From CBDUBS01 sp965365445 (GTDB lineage Bacteria > Bacteroidota > Rhodothermia > Rhodothermales > DASSAV01): 16,060 bases of DNA. The stretch is taken from the NCBI GenBank assembly GCA_965365445.1, contig CBDUBS010000074.1, forward strand, positions 1-16,060. Reading direction: 5' to 3'. The notes beneath the pieces are model-generated. The model was not told the DNA's origin, made no database searches, and saw only the letters and a program-made list of their open reading frames with translations. Positions 6,780 to 13,706 of the stretch are shown in pieces (the stretch's first letter is position 1; each line of letters opens with the position of its first letter). The position numbers and the translations under genes are program-made.

Positions 6780-7904
6780 ATGAAGTTTACCGCATCGAGT
6801 GCCGACCTGTTGAAAGCCCTGAGCGTCGTGGCCGGGGCGGTTCCGTCCAAAAGCACCCTGCCCATACTCGAAAGCATTCTGTTCGAGCAAGACGGGGATT
6901 CGCTGCGGTTGAGCGCTACGGATCTGGAAATATCCATCGTGCAACTGGTTCCAGTCCATCTGGATGCGGAGTCCGGGTCGTCCCGGATTGCGGTGCCGGC
7001 CCGCCGCCTGCTCGATACGTTGCGCGCGCTGCCGGATATGCCCATTACGTTCTCGGCCGACGAGACGTTCAACGTTTCCCTGCGCACCGATCAGGGGCTG
7101 TACAAAATGGTCGGGTTCGACGGGGCGGACTTTCCCGCGCTGCCGCAACTCTCGGGCAACCTGAACATCCGGACGAGCGGCCATTTGCTCCGGCGCGCCA
7201 TTACGAAAACGAGCTTCGCCGTTACCCGCGACGCCTTGCGCCCGGCCATGATGGGGGTATACTTCCAGATCAATAAGGAAGGGGGCCGGGCCGTAGCCAC
7301 GGACGGCCACCGGCTGGTTCGGCTGCGTCTGGAGGAGGTCGTCAGCGAGGAGCCCGTAACGTTCATCGTGCCGGAGAAAGCCCTCACCCTGGCGGCGCGC
7401 ATCGCCACGGCCGACTCCTGCACGATTTACGTGGACGGCAACCACGTCGGGTTCGATTTCGGGCACTCGCAGGTGCTTACCCGCATCATAGACGAAACCT
7501 ACCCCAACTACGAGGCGGTAATCCCGCTCGAAAACGACCGGCGCCTGGTAGTCAACGGAGCGGCCTTGCTGGCGGCGGTAAAACGCGTGGGCCTGTACTC
7601 GTCCAACCTGACCAACCAGGTGCGGCTCTCGTTGCAGCAGGACCAGGTGGAAGTTTCCGCCGAAGATATCGAGCGCTCGAGCGAGGCCCGCGAAACCGTG
7701 CTGTGCGAGTACTCCAGCGAGCCCATGGTCATCGGGTTCAATGCCGGCTACCTGACCGAGGTGCTGCACAACGTGGACTCGGAGGAGGTCGTATTCGAGT
7801 TCAGCTCGCCCAACCGGGCGGGGGTGGTCACGCCGCATGAGCAGGCCGAGGGCGAGGATTTGCTGATGCTCATCATGCCGGTGATGCTGAACACCTACGC
7901 CTGA
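6780..7904 (+). CDS. dnaN: DNA polymerase III beta subunit (sliding clamp)
   Basis: Ring-shaped homodimer that tethers DNA polymerase III and other proteins to DNA. The 374-residue length fits three repeated clamp domains of about 120 residues. The N-terminus MKFTASSADLL, the KSTLPILES stretch at about 23-31 and the C-terminal MPVMLN (the family's MP-x-R/M-L end that shapes the partner-binding pocket) are characteristic. A GAGGAG ribosome-binding site lies 2-3 bases from the start, slightly close. A TACTTTG sequence at 6739-6745 resembles a -7 promoter element, but no upstream partner element was found, so co-transcription with dnaA is more likely. The next gene is rplM, not recF or gyrB as in many bacteria. 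A 279-base gap containing the rplM promoter follows. Confidence 0.98.
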   Translation: MKFTASSADLLKALSVVAGAVPSKSTLPILESILFEQDGDSLRLSATDLEISIVQLVPVHLDAESGSSRIAVPARRLLDTLRALPDMPITFSADETFNVSLRTDQGLYKMVGFDGADFPALPQLSGNLNIRTSGHLLRRAITKTSFAVTRDALRPAMMGVYFQINKEGGRAVATDGHRLVRLRLEEVVSEEPVTFIVPEKALTLAARIATADSCTIYVDGNHVGFDFGHSQVLTRIIDETYPNYEAVIPLENDRRLVVNGAALLAAVKRVGLYSSNLTNQVRLSLQQDQVEVSAEDIERSSEARETVLCEYSSEPMVIGFNAGYLTEVLHNVDSEEVVFEFSSPNRAGVVTPHEQAEGEDLLMLIMPVMLNTYA

Positions 7905-8000
7905 TGGCCGTCCGGTAAAAAATCCTCGAAGAAATCCGTCGGGCAAAACTTTCGGTGGGCTCCGGAGTGCCATGCCGCCGAGGAAGGGAGCGCCGTGCGT

Positions 8001-8029
8001 TTGACAGCGGCGTCTGCGTTTCTTATCTT
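8001..8029 (+). promoter_or_regulatory. Promoter of the rplM-rpsI-rpsB-tsf unit
   Basis: TTGACA (8001-8006), a 17-base spacer, then TATCTT (8024-8029). The -35 is a perfect sigma70-type hexamer and the -10 matches TATAAT at 4 of 6. Read in the Bacteroidota way it is TTTG, 20 bases, then TATCTTAA, the same TTG-N20-TA spacing as the yceD promoter. The transcript would start near 8036, giving a leader of about 147 nt before rplM. Confidence 0.7.
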
Positions 8030-8049
8030 AAAAGACTGTGGCGATAGCG

Positions 8050-8163
8050 CCCGGCAGAAGTGCGGCCGGGGGGTAGCCACCTGGCGCATCCGGTCCCGTG
8101 GAGACCGGATATTTTTATCTCCTCTTGGAAAGGCAGGGTTCGCGCCGAGGCGGGATGCCCTGT
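8050..8163 (+). ncRNA. Structured rplM leader with an attenuator-like hairpin
   Basis: Three successive stem-loops can form in the rplM leader. CCCGGC (8050-8055) pairs with GCCGGG (8065-8070). ATCCGGTC (8088-8095) pairs with GACCGGAT (8103-8110), a perfect 8-bp stem, followed by ATTTTTATC. CAGGG (8134-8138) pairs with CCCTG (8158-8162), 21 nt before the ATG. The arrangement fits transcription attenuation of a ribosomal-protein operon. L13-binding leaders are known in Firmicutes; homology of this leader to those is not claimed. Confidence 0.5.
8088..8117 (+). terminator. Intrinsic terminator/attenuator inside the rplM leader
   Basis: Perfect 8-bp stem (8088-8095 with 8103-8110) with a 7-nt loop, followed immediately by A and five Ts (8112-8116). 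It lies between the rplM promoter and the rplM start codon, so it must be bypassed for expression, which marks it as an attenuator. It could also stop readthrough from dnaN. Confidence 0.6.
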
Positions 8164-8183
8164 ACGGGGGACTGAAGACAGAC

Positions 8184-8627
8184 ATGGACGCAAACAGTTT
8201 CAAAACAATCAGTGCCAACGCCCGCACGGTCGAGCGCGAGTGGTTCGTAATCGACGCGGAAAACCAGGTAGTGGGCCGGCTGGCTACACGCATTGCGGCC
8301 GTGCTGCGCGGCAAGCATAAACCCTCGTTCACCCCGCACGTCGATACGGGCGACTACGTGATCGTGGTCAACGCCGACAAAGTGCGCTTCACGGGCAATA
8401 AGGAGACGGAAAAGCAGTATTTCCGTCATACCGGCTACCCGGGAGGCGTCAAGCTGAGCACCCCGAAAAGCGTGCGAGCCAAAAAACCGACGTTCATCCT
8501 GGAGAAGGCCGTCAAAGGCATGTTGCCGAAGGGGGTGCTGGGGCGTCAGATGTACAAGAAGCTCAAGCTCTACGTAGGCCCGGACCACCCGCACGAGGCG
8601 CAGGCTCCGAAGGAGTTCCCCTACTAG
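8184..8627 (+). CDS. rplM: 50S ribosomal protein L13 (uL13)
   Basis: Early-assembling protein of the large ribosomal subunit. The 147-residue product (about 142 in E. coli) carries the family stretches WFVIDAENQVVGRLAT near the N-terminus, YVIVVNADKV in the middle, and PKGVLGRQMYKKLK with the C-terminal GPDHPHEAQ. The frame is open 63 codons farther upstream, but that part is the leader and lacks similarity; the ATG at 8184 gives a normal L13 N-terminus. No close Shine-Dalgarno sequence is seen (a GGGGGA lies about 15 bases away). It is followed after 41 bases by rpsI, the near-universal L13-S9 pair, and is preceded by its own promoter and structured leader. Confidence 0.97.
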   Translation: MDANSFKTISANARTVEREWFVIDAENQVVGRLATRIAAVLRGKHKPSFTPHVDTGDYVIVVNADKVRFTGNKETEKQYFRHTGYPGGVKLSTPKSVRAKKPTFILEKAVKGMLPKGVLGRQMYKKLKLYVGPDHPHEAQAPKEFPY

Positions 8628-8668
8628 AATTTCCGATTTTTCGTTTTCAAGGTAAAATAACGTACATC

Positions 8669-9064
8669 ATGGCAGGACCTGTTCAATACAGTGCTGTCGG
8701 ACGACGCAAGACTTCGGTGGCGCGCGTCTACATCCGGCCCGGAGCCGGCCGTTTCGTGGTGAACAAGCGAGACGTCAGCGAATACATTCCGCTGGAATGG
8801 CGGCGCAAAACCGTTGCGGCCCCTCTGGACGTCACGGGTACGGCGGGCCAGTTCGACATCGTCGTAAACGCCAAAGGCGGCGGCGAGTCGGGCCAGGTGG
8901 AAGCCATCCGGCTGGGCATTGCCCGCGCTCTGGTCGAATACAACGATTCGTTCCGGAAGCCGCTGCGCGACGCGGGGTTCCTTACCCGCGACCCCCGCAT
9001 GGTCGAGCGCAAGAAATACGGACGGCCGAAAGCGCGCAAACGGTTCCAGTTCTCCAAGCGATAA
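8669..9064 (+). CDS. rpsI: 30S ribosomal protein S9 (uS9)
   Basis: Small-subunit head protein whose C-terminal tail reaches the P-site tRNA. The 131-residue product shows AVGRRKTSVARVY near the N-terminus, GGGESGQVEAIRLGIARAL in the middle, and the tail KARKRFQFSKR ending in the universally conserved Ser-Lys-Arg that contacts tRNA. Nothing is missing. The start ATG is preceded by an A-rich stretch without a clear Shine-Dalgarno sequence, so translation may be coupled to rplM, 41 bases upstream. A 138-base structured gap separates it from rpsB. Confidence 0.98.
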   Translation: MAGPVQYSAVGRRKTSVARVYIRPGAGRFVVNKRDVSEYIPLEWRRKTVAAPLDVTGTAGQFDIVVNAKGGGESGQVEAIRLGIARALVEYNDSFRKPLRDAGFLTRDPRMVERKKYGRPKARKRFQFSKR

Positions 9065-9071
9065 TCAACCG

Positions 9072-9091
9072 GCGGGGCGCTCGCGGCCCGC
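9072..9091 (+). other. Hairpin just after the rpsI stop codon
   Basis: GCGGG (9072-9076) pairs with CCCGC (9087-9091). No T-tract follows, so it is not an intrinsic terminator; it may protect the 3' end of the rplM-rpsI message or delimit the rpsB leader. Confidence 0.3.
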
Positions 9092-9104
9092 TATCCATCA
9101 CTCA

Positions 9105-9189
9105 TACCTCCTGATGTACAGGCGGGTTACGCCTCCGCGCGCCGGAAGGCGAGATCCTGTGCAGGCGAGGGAGGTAGCGGTATAACCCG
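9105..9189 (+). ncRNA. Candidate pseudoknotted RNA leader of rpsB
   Basis: Three nested helices and a pseudoknot can be drawn by hand. P1: TACCTCC (9105-9111) with GGAGGTA (9170-9176), 7 of 7. P2: GTACAGG (9116-9122) with CCTGTGC (9156-9162), 7 bp with one G-U. P3: CGCCTCC (9130-9136) with 9144-9151, 7 bp and one bulged A. The 7 bases between the left arms of P2 and P3, CGGGTTA (9123-9129), are perfectly complementary to TAACCCG (9183-9189), giving an H-type pseudoknot that ends 13 nt before the rpsB ATG. It could bind S2 and block translation; S2 autoregulation through the 5' UTR is known in E. coli. No thermodynamic or covariation test has been done. Confidence 0.6.
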
Positions 9190-9202
9190 GACATACCAAA
9201 TC

Positions 9203-10060
9203 ATGGCAGAAGCACCGGTTTCCCAAAACCGCGCCGAGATCCAGGACCTGCTTCAGGCAGGCACGCATTTCGGCCACCTGACGAGCCGTTGGAACCCGAA
9301 GATGAAACCCTACATCTTCATGGAGCGCAACGGCATCCACGTCATCGACCTGATGCAAACCCAGAGCCTGCTCAACAAGGCGGCGGACGCCGCCGGGCGG
9401 TTTGCACGGCAAGGGCGAAAAATCCTGTTCATCGGCACCAAGAAGCAGGCCCGCGACACCATACGCCAGCAGGCGGAGCAATGCGGCCAGCCGTACGTCG
9501 TGGAGCGCTGGCTCGGCGGCACGCTGACGAACTTCCAGACCATCCGTAAGAGCATCCGCCGGATGGAAACGCTCTCCAAGATGGAATCCGACGGGACGAT
9601 CGAGCAGCTCAAGAAGAAAGAGCGCCTCATGCGCCACCGCGAGTACGAAAAGCTCGACAAGAACCTCGGCGGTATTGCGGATATGGCGCGCCTTCCCGGC
9701 GCTCTGTTCGTGGTGGACATCAACCGCGAGCACATTGCCATCAACGAAGCCAAAAAGCTGGGCATTCCGATCATCGCGATGGTGGATACCAATTGCGACC
9801 CGGACCTGGTCGATTTCCCGGTGCCGGCCAACGACGATGCGCTCAAGTCGATTCAGCTCATCACCTCGGTGATCTCGAACGCCGTCCTGGAAGGCAGCAA
9901 ATCCCGCGAGATGCACGAATCGACCAGCAAGGCCGAGAAAGAGCGCCGGCAGCAGGAAGCCCGAGAAGCGCAGGAATCCACCACGGAAAGGCCACACCGG
10001 GAGCGCAGGAACCGGGAAGTGCGCGAAGCTCCCCGTGGAGACAGCGACGAACGGAGTTAA
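9203..10060 (+). CDS. rpsB: 30S ribosomal protein S2 (uS2)
   Basis: Late-binding protein on the back of the small ribosomal subunit. The 285-residue product has the S2 core with LLQAGTHFGHLTSRWNPKM near the N-terminus, WLGGTLTNF at about 103-111, the coiled-coil region with LKKKERLMRHREYEKL, and the GIPIIAMVDTNCDPDLVDFPVPAN block at about 187-210. The core ends near residue 232; the rest (233-285) is a highly charged Glu/Arg/Gln-rich tail of about 53 residues, unlikely to be folded. The ATG at 9203 gives a standard N-terminus. There is no Shine-Dalgarno sequence in the usual window, which fits control by the upstream pseudoknot candidate. tsf follows after 90 bases, the classic rpsB-tsf pair. 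Confidence 0.98.
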   Translation: MAEAPVSQNRAEIQDLLQAGTHFGHLTSRWNPKMKPYIFMERNGIHVIDLMQTQSLLNKAADAAGRFARQGRKILFIGTKKQARDTIRQQAEQCGQPYVVERWLGGTLTNFQTIRKSIRRMETLSKMESDGTIEQLKKKERLMRHREYEKLDKNLGGIADMARLPGALFVVDINREHIAINEAKKLGIPIIAMVDTNCDPDLVDFPVPANDDALKSIQLITSVISNAVLEGSKSREMHESTSKAEKERRQQEAREAQESTTERPHRERRNREVREAPRGDSDERS

Positions 10061-10067
10061 CCACCCG

Positions 10068-10083
10068 GCGGTTTCGCAACCGC
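10068..10083 (+). other. Intercistronic hairpin between rpsB and tsf
   Basis: GCGGTT (10068-10073), loop TCGC, AACCGC (10078-10083): a perfect 6-bp stem starting 7 bases after the rpsB stop. There is no T-tract. It could modulate the ratio of S2 to EF-Ts by RNA processing or stability. Confidence 0.4.
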
Positions 10084-10150
10084 ACAGGCCCACGATATGA
10101 AGACCACCGCTCCCTGTTTCTGCGGGCGGGCGATAACGGATAGAAACCCC

Positions 10151-10981
10151 ATGGCTATTTCAGCAAACGACGTGAAACGGCTCCGCGAGATTACGGGAGT
10201 CGGTATGATGGACTGCAAGAAGGCGCTCGAGGAAGCCGACGGCGACTTCGATGCGGCCATCGATCTGCTCAGGAAGAAAGGCCAGAAGGTGGCCGCCAAA
10301 CGCGCCGACCGCGAAGCCAAGGAAGGCCTCATCGTGACGGCGGTTTCGGCGGACGGAGGGAAGGGCGCCCTGGCCGAAGTCAATTGCGAGACGGATTTCG
10401 TGGCCCGTAACGACGAATTCCAGGCGTTCGCCCGGGAAATCGCCGACCTGGTGCTGGCAAACCACCCCGCATCGCTCGACGATCTCAAGGCGACTCCGCT
10501 TTCGAGCGGGCGCACCGTGGGCGAAGCGCTCACCGACCTCACCGGCAAAATCGGGGAGAAGATCGACGTGCGCCGGTTCGCCTATCTTTCGTCGGAAGGC
10601 GGGCAGGTCATTTCGTACCTGCACCCGGGCTCCCGGCTGGGCGTGCTCGTAGAAGTTACCGGCAGCGGCAACCTGGCCGAAGTCGGGCGCGACGTAGCCA
10701 TGCAGGTGGCGGCCCTGAGCCCCGTTGCCGCCACGCGGGACGAGGTATCGGAGGAAATGCGCAATAAGGAACTCGAAATCGGGCGCGAAGCGGCCCGCAA
10801 CGAGGGCAAGCCGGAAAATATGCTCGACCGGATCGCTCAGGGTAAGCTGGAGCGGTTCTACAAGGATAACGTACTCGTCGAGCAGGCATACGTGAAGGAT
10901 GCCTCGATGTCGGTAAAGGAGATGCTCAAAGGCGCCGGCGCCGAGGTGAAACGTTTCGTGCGCTACGCCCTGGGCGATTGA
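10151..10981 (+). CDS. tsf: Translation elongation factor Ts
   Basis: Guanine-nucleotide exchange factor that recycles EF-Tu from its GDP form. The 276-residue protein starts with the UBA-like domain and the signature REITGVGMMDCKKALEE (about residues 12-28), followed by CETDFVARNDEF (about 79-90), the loop that contacts EF-Tu, and two repeat domains. The ATG at 10151 gives the canonical MAISANDVKRLREITG; an in-frame ATG at 10097 would add 18 residues (MKTTAPCFCG...) with no family counterpart, so it was not used. The ribosome-binding site is weak, and translation may depend on rpsB. A strong terminator follows within 45 bases, ending this transcription unit. Confidence 0.97.
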   Translation: MAISANDVKRLREITGVGMMDCKKALEEADGDFDAAIDLLRKKGQKVAAKRADREAKEGLIVTAVSADGGKGALAEVNCETDFVARNDEFQAFAREIADLVLANHPASLDDLKATPLSSGRTVGEALTDLTGKIGEKIDVRRFAYLSSEGGQVISYLHPGSRLGVLVEVTGSGNLAEVGRDVAMQVAALSPVAATRDEVSEEMRNKELEIGREAARNEGKPENMLDRIAQGKLERFYKDNVLVEQAYVKDASMSVKEMLKGAGAEVKRFVRYALGD

Positions 10982-11023
10982 TCCGGGCCGCGCCTGTGAA
11001 CTCTGCCTATCGGTAAGCCGTAC

Positions 11024-11058
11024 AAGGGGCGCCCTTTCAACCAGGGCCCCCTTTTTTT
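11024..11058 (+). terminator. Intrinsic terminator after tsf
   Basis: AAGGGG-C-GCCCT (11024-11035) pairs with AGGGC-CCCC-TT (11043-11053), an 11-bp stem with one bulged C and a 7-nt loop, followed by a run of seven Ts (11052-11058, the first two of which pair). It is strong and one-directional, and ends the rplM-tsf unit. Confidence 0.9.
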
Positions 11059-11125
11059 ATCCGCTGGAGGAATCGGGAGCGGCCCGTTTCCATCCATCCT
11101 AATCAGGCTTCGGCCGGACGGTATC

Positions 11126-11875
11126 ATGGTTCAGGAAAATGCACCGGAAACGGGTTTTCGGTTCAAGCGGGTGCTGCTGAAGCTCAGCGGCGAATCGCTG
11201 CTGGGCTCCCGGTCTTACGGAATCGATGAAAACATGCTGCGCCTGTACGCCGAGGATATCCGGCAGGTCGTGGAAAGCGGCGTGGAGCTGGCCATTGTGA
11301 TCGGCGGCGGGAATATCTTCCGCGGGGTGCAGAATTCGATGTCCGGCATCAACCGGGCCCACGCCGACTACATGGGTATGCTCGCCACAATGATTAATGC
11401 GATGGCCCTGCAGGATGCGCTGGAGCAAATCGATCTACAGACGCGGCTGCTCTCCTCCATCAAGATGGAGGAAATCGCGGAACCGTTCATCCGGCGGCGG
11501 GCCATTCGCCACCTCGAAAAAGGACGGGTTGTGATATTCGGTGCAGGAACCGGCAACCCTTATTTCACCACCGATACGGCGGCGGCGCTGCGGGCGCTCG
11601 AGATCGACGCGGAGGTCATCCTGAAAGGCACCCGCGTGGACGGCATCTTTACGGCCGACCCCGAGAAAGACCCTGCCGCCTGGCGGTTCACCTCGATCCA
11701 CGGGAGCGAAGTGCTCGAACGCAACCTGCGGGTGATGGATCTGACGGCCCTCACTCTGTGCAAGGAATCGGGACTGCCCCTCATCGTGTTCAATATGAAC
11801 GTTCCCGGCAATTTAGCCCGGGTGCTGCAAAGCTCCGAAGTCGGAACGGTAGTATATTGGAACGAGAAACCCTGA
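11126..11875 (+). CDS. pyrH: Uridylate kinase (UMP kinase)
   Basis: Hexameric bacterial UMP kinase of the amino-acid-kinase fold; phosphorylates UMP to UDP, the branch point for UTP, CTP and cell-wall precursors. The 249-residue product (241 in E. coli) has LLKLSGESL at 17-25, the glycine-rich GGGNIFRG at 60-67, and GTGNPYFTTDTAA at 141-153, the nucleotide-binding motif typical of this enzyme and different from eukaryotic UMP/CMP kinases. The ATG at 11126 was chosen because the fold begins shortly after; a short GGC-TTCG-GCC hairpin (11106-11115) lies close upstream. It must have its own promoter because a strong terminator ends tsf, but I found none that fits the TTG-N20-TA pattern in the 67-base gap. 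frr follows after 92 bases. Confidence 0.97.
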   Translation: MVQENAPETGFRFKRVLLKLSGESLLGSRSYGIDENMLRLYAEDIRQVVESGVELAIVIGGGNIFRGVQNSMSGINRAHADYMGMLATMINAMALQDALEQIDLQTRLLSSIKMEEIAEPFIRRRAIRHLEKGRVVIFGAGTGNPYFTTDTAAALRALEIDAEVILKGTRVDGIFTADPEKDPAAWRFTSIHGSEVLERNLRVMDLTALTLCKESGLPLIVFNMNVPGNLARVLQSSEVGTVVYWNEKP

Positions 11876-11967
11876 GATTCCCGGCGCCTGACGTTATCGT
11901 AAGGGTGGATTCCTCTCGGCGGCGGGAGCCGAAATAGATTCCGAAACCCTACCGTGGAGGTTCGAAG

Positions 11968-12537
11968 ATGCTAGACGAGAGCATCCAAATCCTGCTGGAT
12001 GAAGCCGAGCAGCACATGGACAAAACGCTGGAGCATTTGCGCTCGGAGCTGAATACCATCCGGGCCGGCCGGGCCAACCCCGCCATGCTCGACGGCGTCC
12101 GCATCGATTATTACGGCTCGATGACCCCGCTGAACCAGATGGCGAGCGTAAACGCCCCCCAGCCCGACCTGATCATGGTGCAGCCGTGGGACCGCTCGGC
12201 GCTGGGGCCCATCGAGAAAGCCATCCGGGCGGCCAACCTGGGTATGAACCCGTCCAACGACGGCAACCTGATCCGCATACCGGTCCCTCCCCCTTCGGAG
12301 GAGCGCCGCAGGGAGCTCGTCAAGATGGCGCGCACGAAGGGGGAAGAAGCGAAAATCGCCGTACGCAACGTACGCAGAACGGTGAAGGACGAAATCAAGT
12401 CGGTGCAGCAGGAGGAGAAGCTCTCGGAGGATGTACGGTTCGAGGGAGAGGACCTGCTGCAAAAACTGACGGACGACCACATCGCACGGATCGACGCGAT
12501 GCTGGACAAGAAGGAGAAAGAGATTCTGGAAGTGTAG
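11968..12537 (+). CDS. frr: Ribosome recycling factor
   Basis: Splits post-termination ribosomes together with EF-G. The 189-residue protein (185 in E. coli) has the near-invariant LNTIRAGRANPAMLD (about 28-42), the IPVPPPSEERRREL segment around 103-116 and the C-terminal three-helix bundle region. A GGAGG ribosome-binding site lies 7 bases before the ATG at 11968, which supports this start. The pyrH-frr pair is among the most conserved in bacteria. In the 123 bases between frr and the tRNA gene I see only a weak TATATTG promoter-like element and short hairpins without T-tracts, so no clear terminator is evident. Confidence 0.98.
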   Translation: MLDESIQILLDEAEQHMDKTLEHLRSELNTIRAGRANPAMLDGVRIDYYGSMTPLNQMASVNAPQPDLIMVQPWDRSALGPIEKAIRAANLGMNPSNDGNLIRIPVPPPSEERRRELVKMARTKGEEAKIAVRNVRRTVKDEIKSVQQEEKLSEDVRFEGEDLLQKLTDDHIARIDAMLDKKEKEILEV

Positions 12538-12618
12538 CCGCCGCGGGAGTCGGGGAGCAAATTGTTCGCCGGCCCCTTGCTTTCACGGTTTCATCGCGAA
12601 ACTTCCCGGTCGAAAAAG

Positions 12619-12625
12619 TATATTG
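12619..12625 (+). promoter_or_regulatory. Possible -10/-7 element of the tRNA-Ser gene
   Basis: TATATTG is 5 of 6 to the sigma70 -10 and close to TAnnTTTG. It lies 42 bases before the tRNA. No matching -35/-33 element is present at the expected spacing, so this is a weak call. Confidence 0.3.
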
Positions 12626-12660
12626 TCACCGCCGGTCACGTGGTGAAAGGCCGGCCAGTC

Positions 12661-12750
<90 letters not shown>

Positions 12751-12752
12751 TA

Positions 12753-12790
12753 ACGAGAGCCGGGCCCGAGCGGTCCGGCTTTCGTCGTTT
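12753..12790 (+). terminator. Probable terminator after tRNA-Ser
   Basis: ACGAGAGCCGG (12753-12763) pairs with CCGGCTTTCGT (12775-12785), 11 bp with one G-U and an 11-nt loop. The following CGTTT is a poor T-tract (a better one, six Ts at 12806-12811, comes later), so efficiency may be partial. It separates the tRNA from yicC. Confidence 0.5.
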
Positions 12791-12824
12791 AACGCCCGTC
12801 GTTCATTTTTTGCAGGAGACACGC

Positions 12825-13706
12825 ATGATAGAGAGCATGACCGGCTTCGGCCGGGGTTCGGCCCAGGTGAACGCCGCCACGGTTACGGTGGAGATGCGTT
12901 CGGTAAACAACCGGTTTTGCGAGGTATCCACCCGGCTCCCCCGATTGCTTTCGCCGTATGAGGGGGAAATCCAGTCGATGGTGAAGCAGGGCCTATCCCG
13001 GGGGCGCATCAGCGTGCAGGTGCAGGTGGAACAGGCGTCGGAAAATGCCCTGCCGGTGGGGGTGAACGAGGACGCGGCCCGGGCCTACGGGAGCCTGCTC
13101 GAAAAACTGCGGGCGGCGGCCGGAATCGCGGAGCCGGTGCGCCTGGAACACCTGCTGACGTTCTCCGACGTGTTTTCGGCCCCCGAGGACAGCTCGAGCC
13201 GGCTCGAAGAAGCGTGGGCAGCCACGCAGGCGGCGCTCGGCGAAGCCATCGAAGCCATCCGGGCCATGCGAAAACAGGAAGGCCGGGCCCTGCAAGCCGA
13301 TCTGCTCGACCGGATCGGGGGCCTCCGAAACGGGCTTCGGCGGGTGGAAGAACGGGCTCCCGAGCGGGTAGCCGAAGCCCGCTCCCGACTCAAGGCCCGC
13401 CTTCAGGAAATACTGGATGACGAACGCATTGCGCCGGAACGACTGGAAATGGAAATGGCTATCCTGGCGGACCGGCTGGACGTAACCGAGGAATGCGTAC
13501 GGCTGCGTTCCCATCTGAACGTGTTCGAAGAAGGACTCCGAGGAAGCGAACCGGTAGGGCGAAAGCTGAATTTTCTCGTGCAGGAAATCAATCGCGAAGT
13601 GAATACCATCGGCTCCAAAGCGAACGATGCCGAAATCGCCCATGTGGCGGTGGAGATGAAGGAGGAGCTGGAGCGGATTCGCGAACAGGTCCAGAACATC
13701 GAATGA
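12825..13706 (+). CDS. yicC: YicC family endoribonuclease
   Basis: Members of this family are reported endoribonucleases (YicC in E. coli, YloC in Bacillus) acting on RNA in the cytosol. The 293-residue protein (287 in E. coli) begins with the diagnostic MIESMTGFGRG, has VEMRSVNNRF at about 23-32, and ends with the conserved C-terminal DUF1732 block: KLNFLVQEINREVNT, SKANDAEI and REQVQNIE. An AGGAGA ribosome-binding site lies 5 bases before the ATG at 12825, deciding the start, although the reading frame is open far upstream through frr and the tRNA. Its stop codon overlaps the gmk start (ATGA), so the two are translationally coupled, as is common for yicC-gmk. Confidence 0.94.
   Translation: MIESMTGFGRGSAQVNAATVTVEMRSVNNRFCEVSTRLPRLLSPYEGEIQSMVKQGLSRGRISVQVQVEQASENALPVGVNEDAARAYGSLLEKLRAAAGIAEPVRLEHLLTFSDVFSAPEDSSSRLEEAWAATQAALGEAIEAIRAMRKQEGRALQADLLDRIGGLRNGLRRVEERAPERVAEARSRLKARLQEILDDERIAPERLEMEMAILADRLDVTEECVRLRSHLNVFEEGLRGSEPVGRKLNFLVQEINREVNTIGSKANDAEIAHVAVEMKEELERIREQVQNIE

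Noticed and set aside
7995..8183. 63-codon N-terminal extension of L13
   Set aside because: The interval contains the promoter and the attenuator hairpin, and L13 similarity begins only after the ATG at 8184.
10097..10150. N-terminal extension of EF-Ts from an upstream in-frame ATG
   Set aside because: The 18 extra residues have no counterpart in the EF-Ts family, whose N-terminus matches the ATG at 10151.
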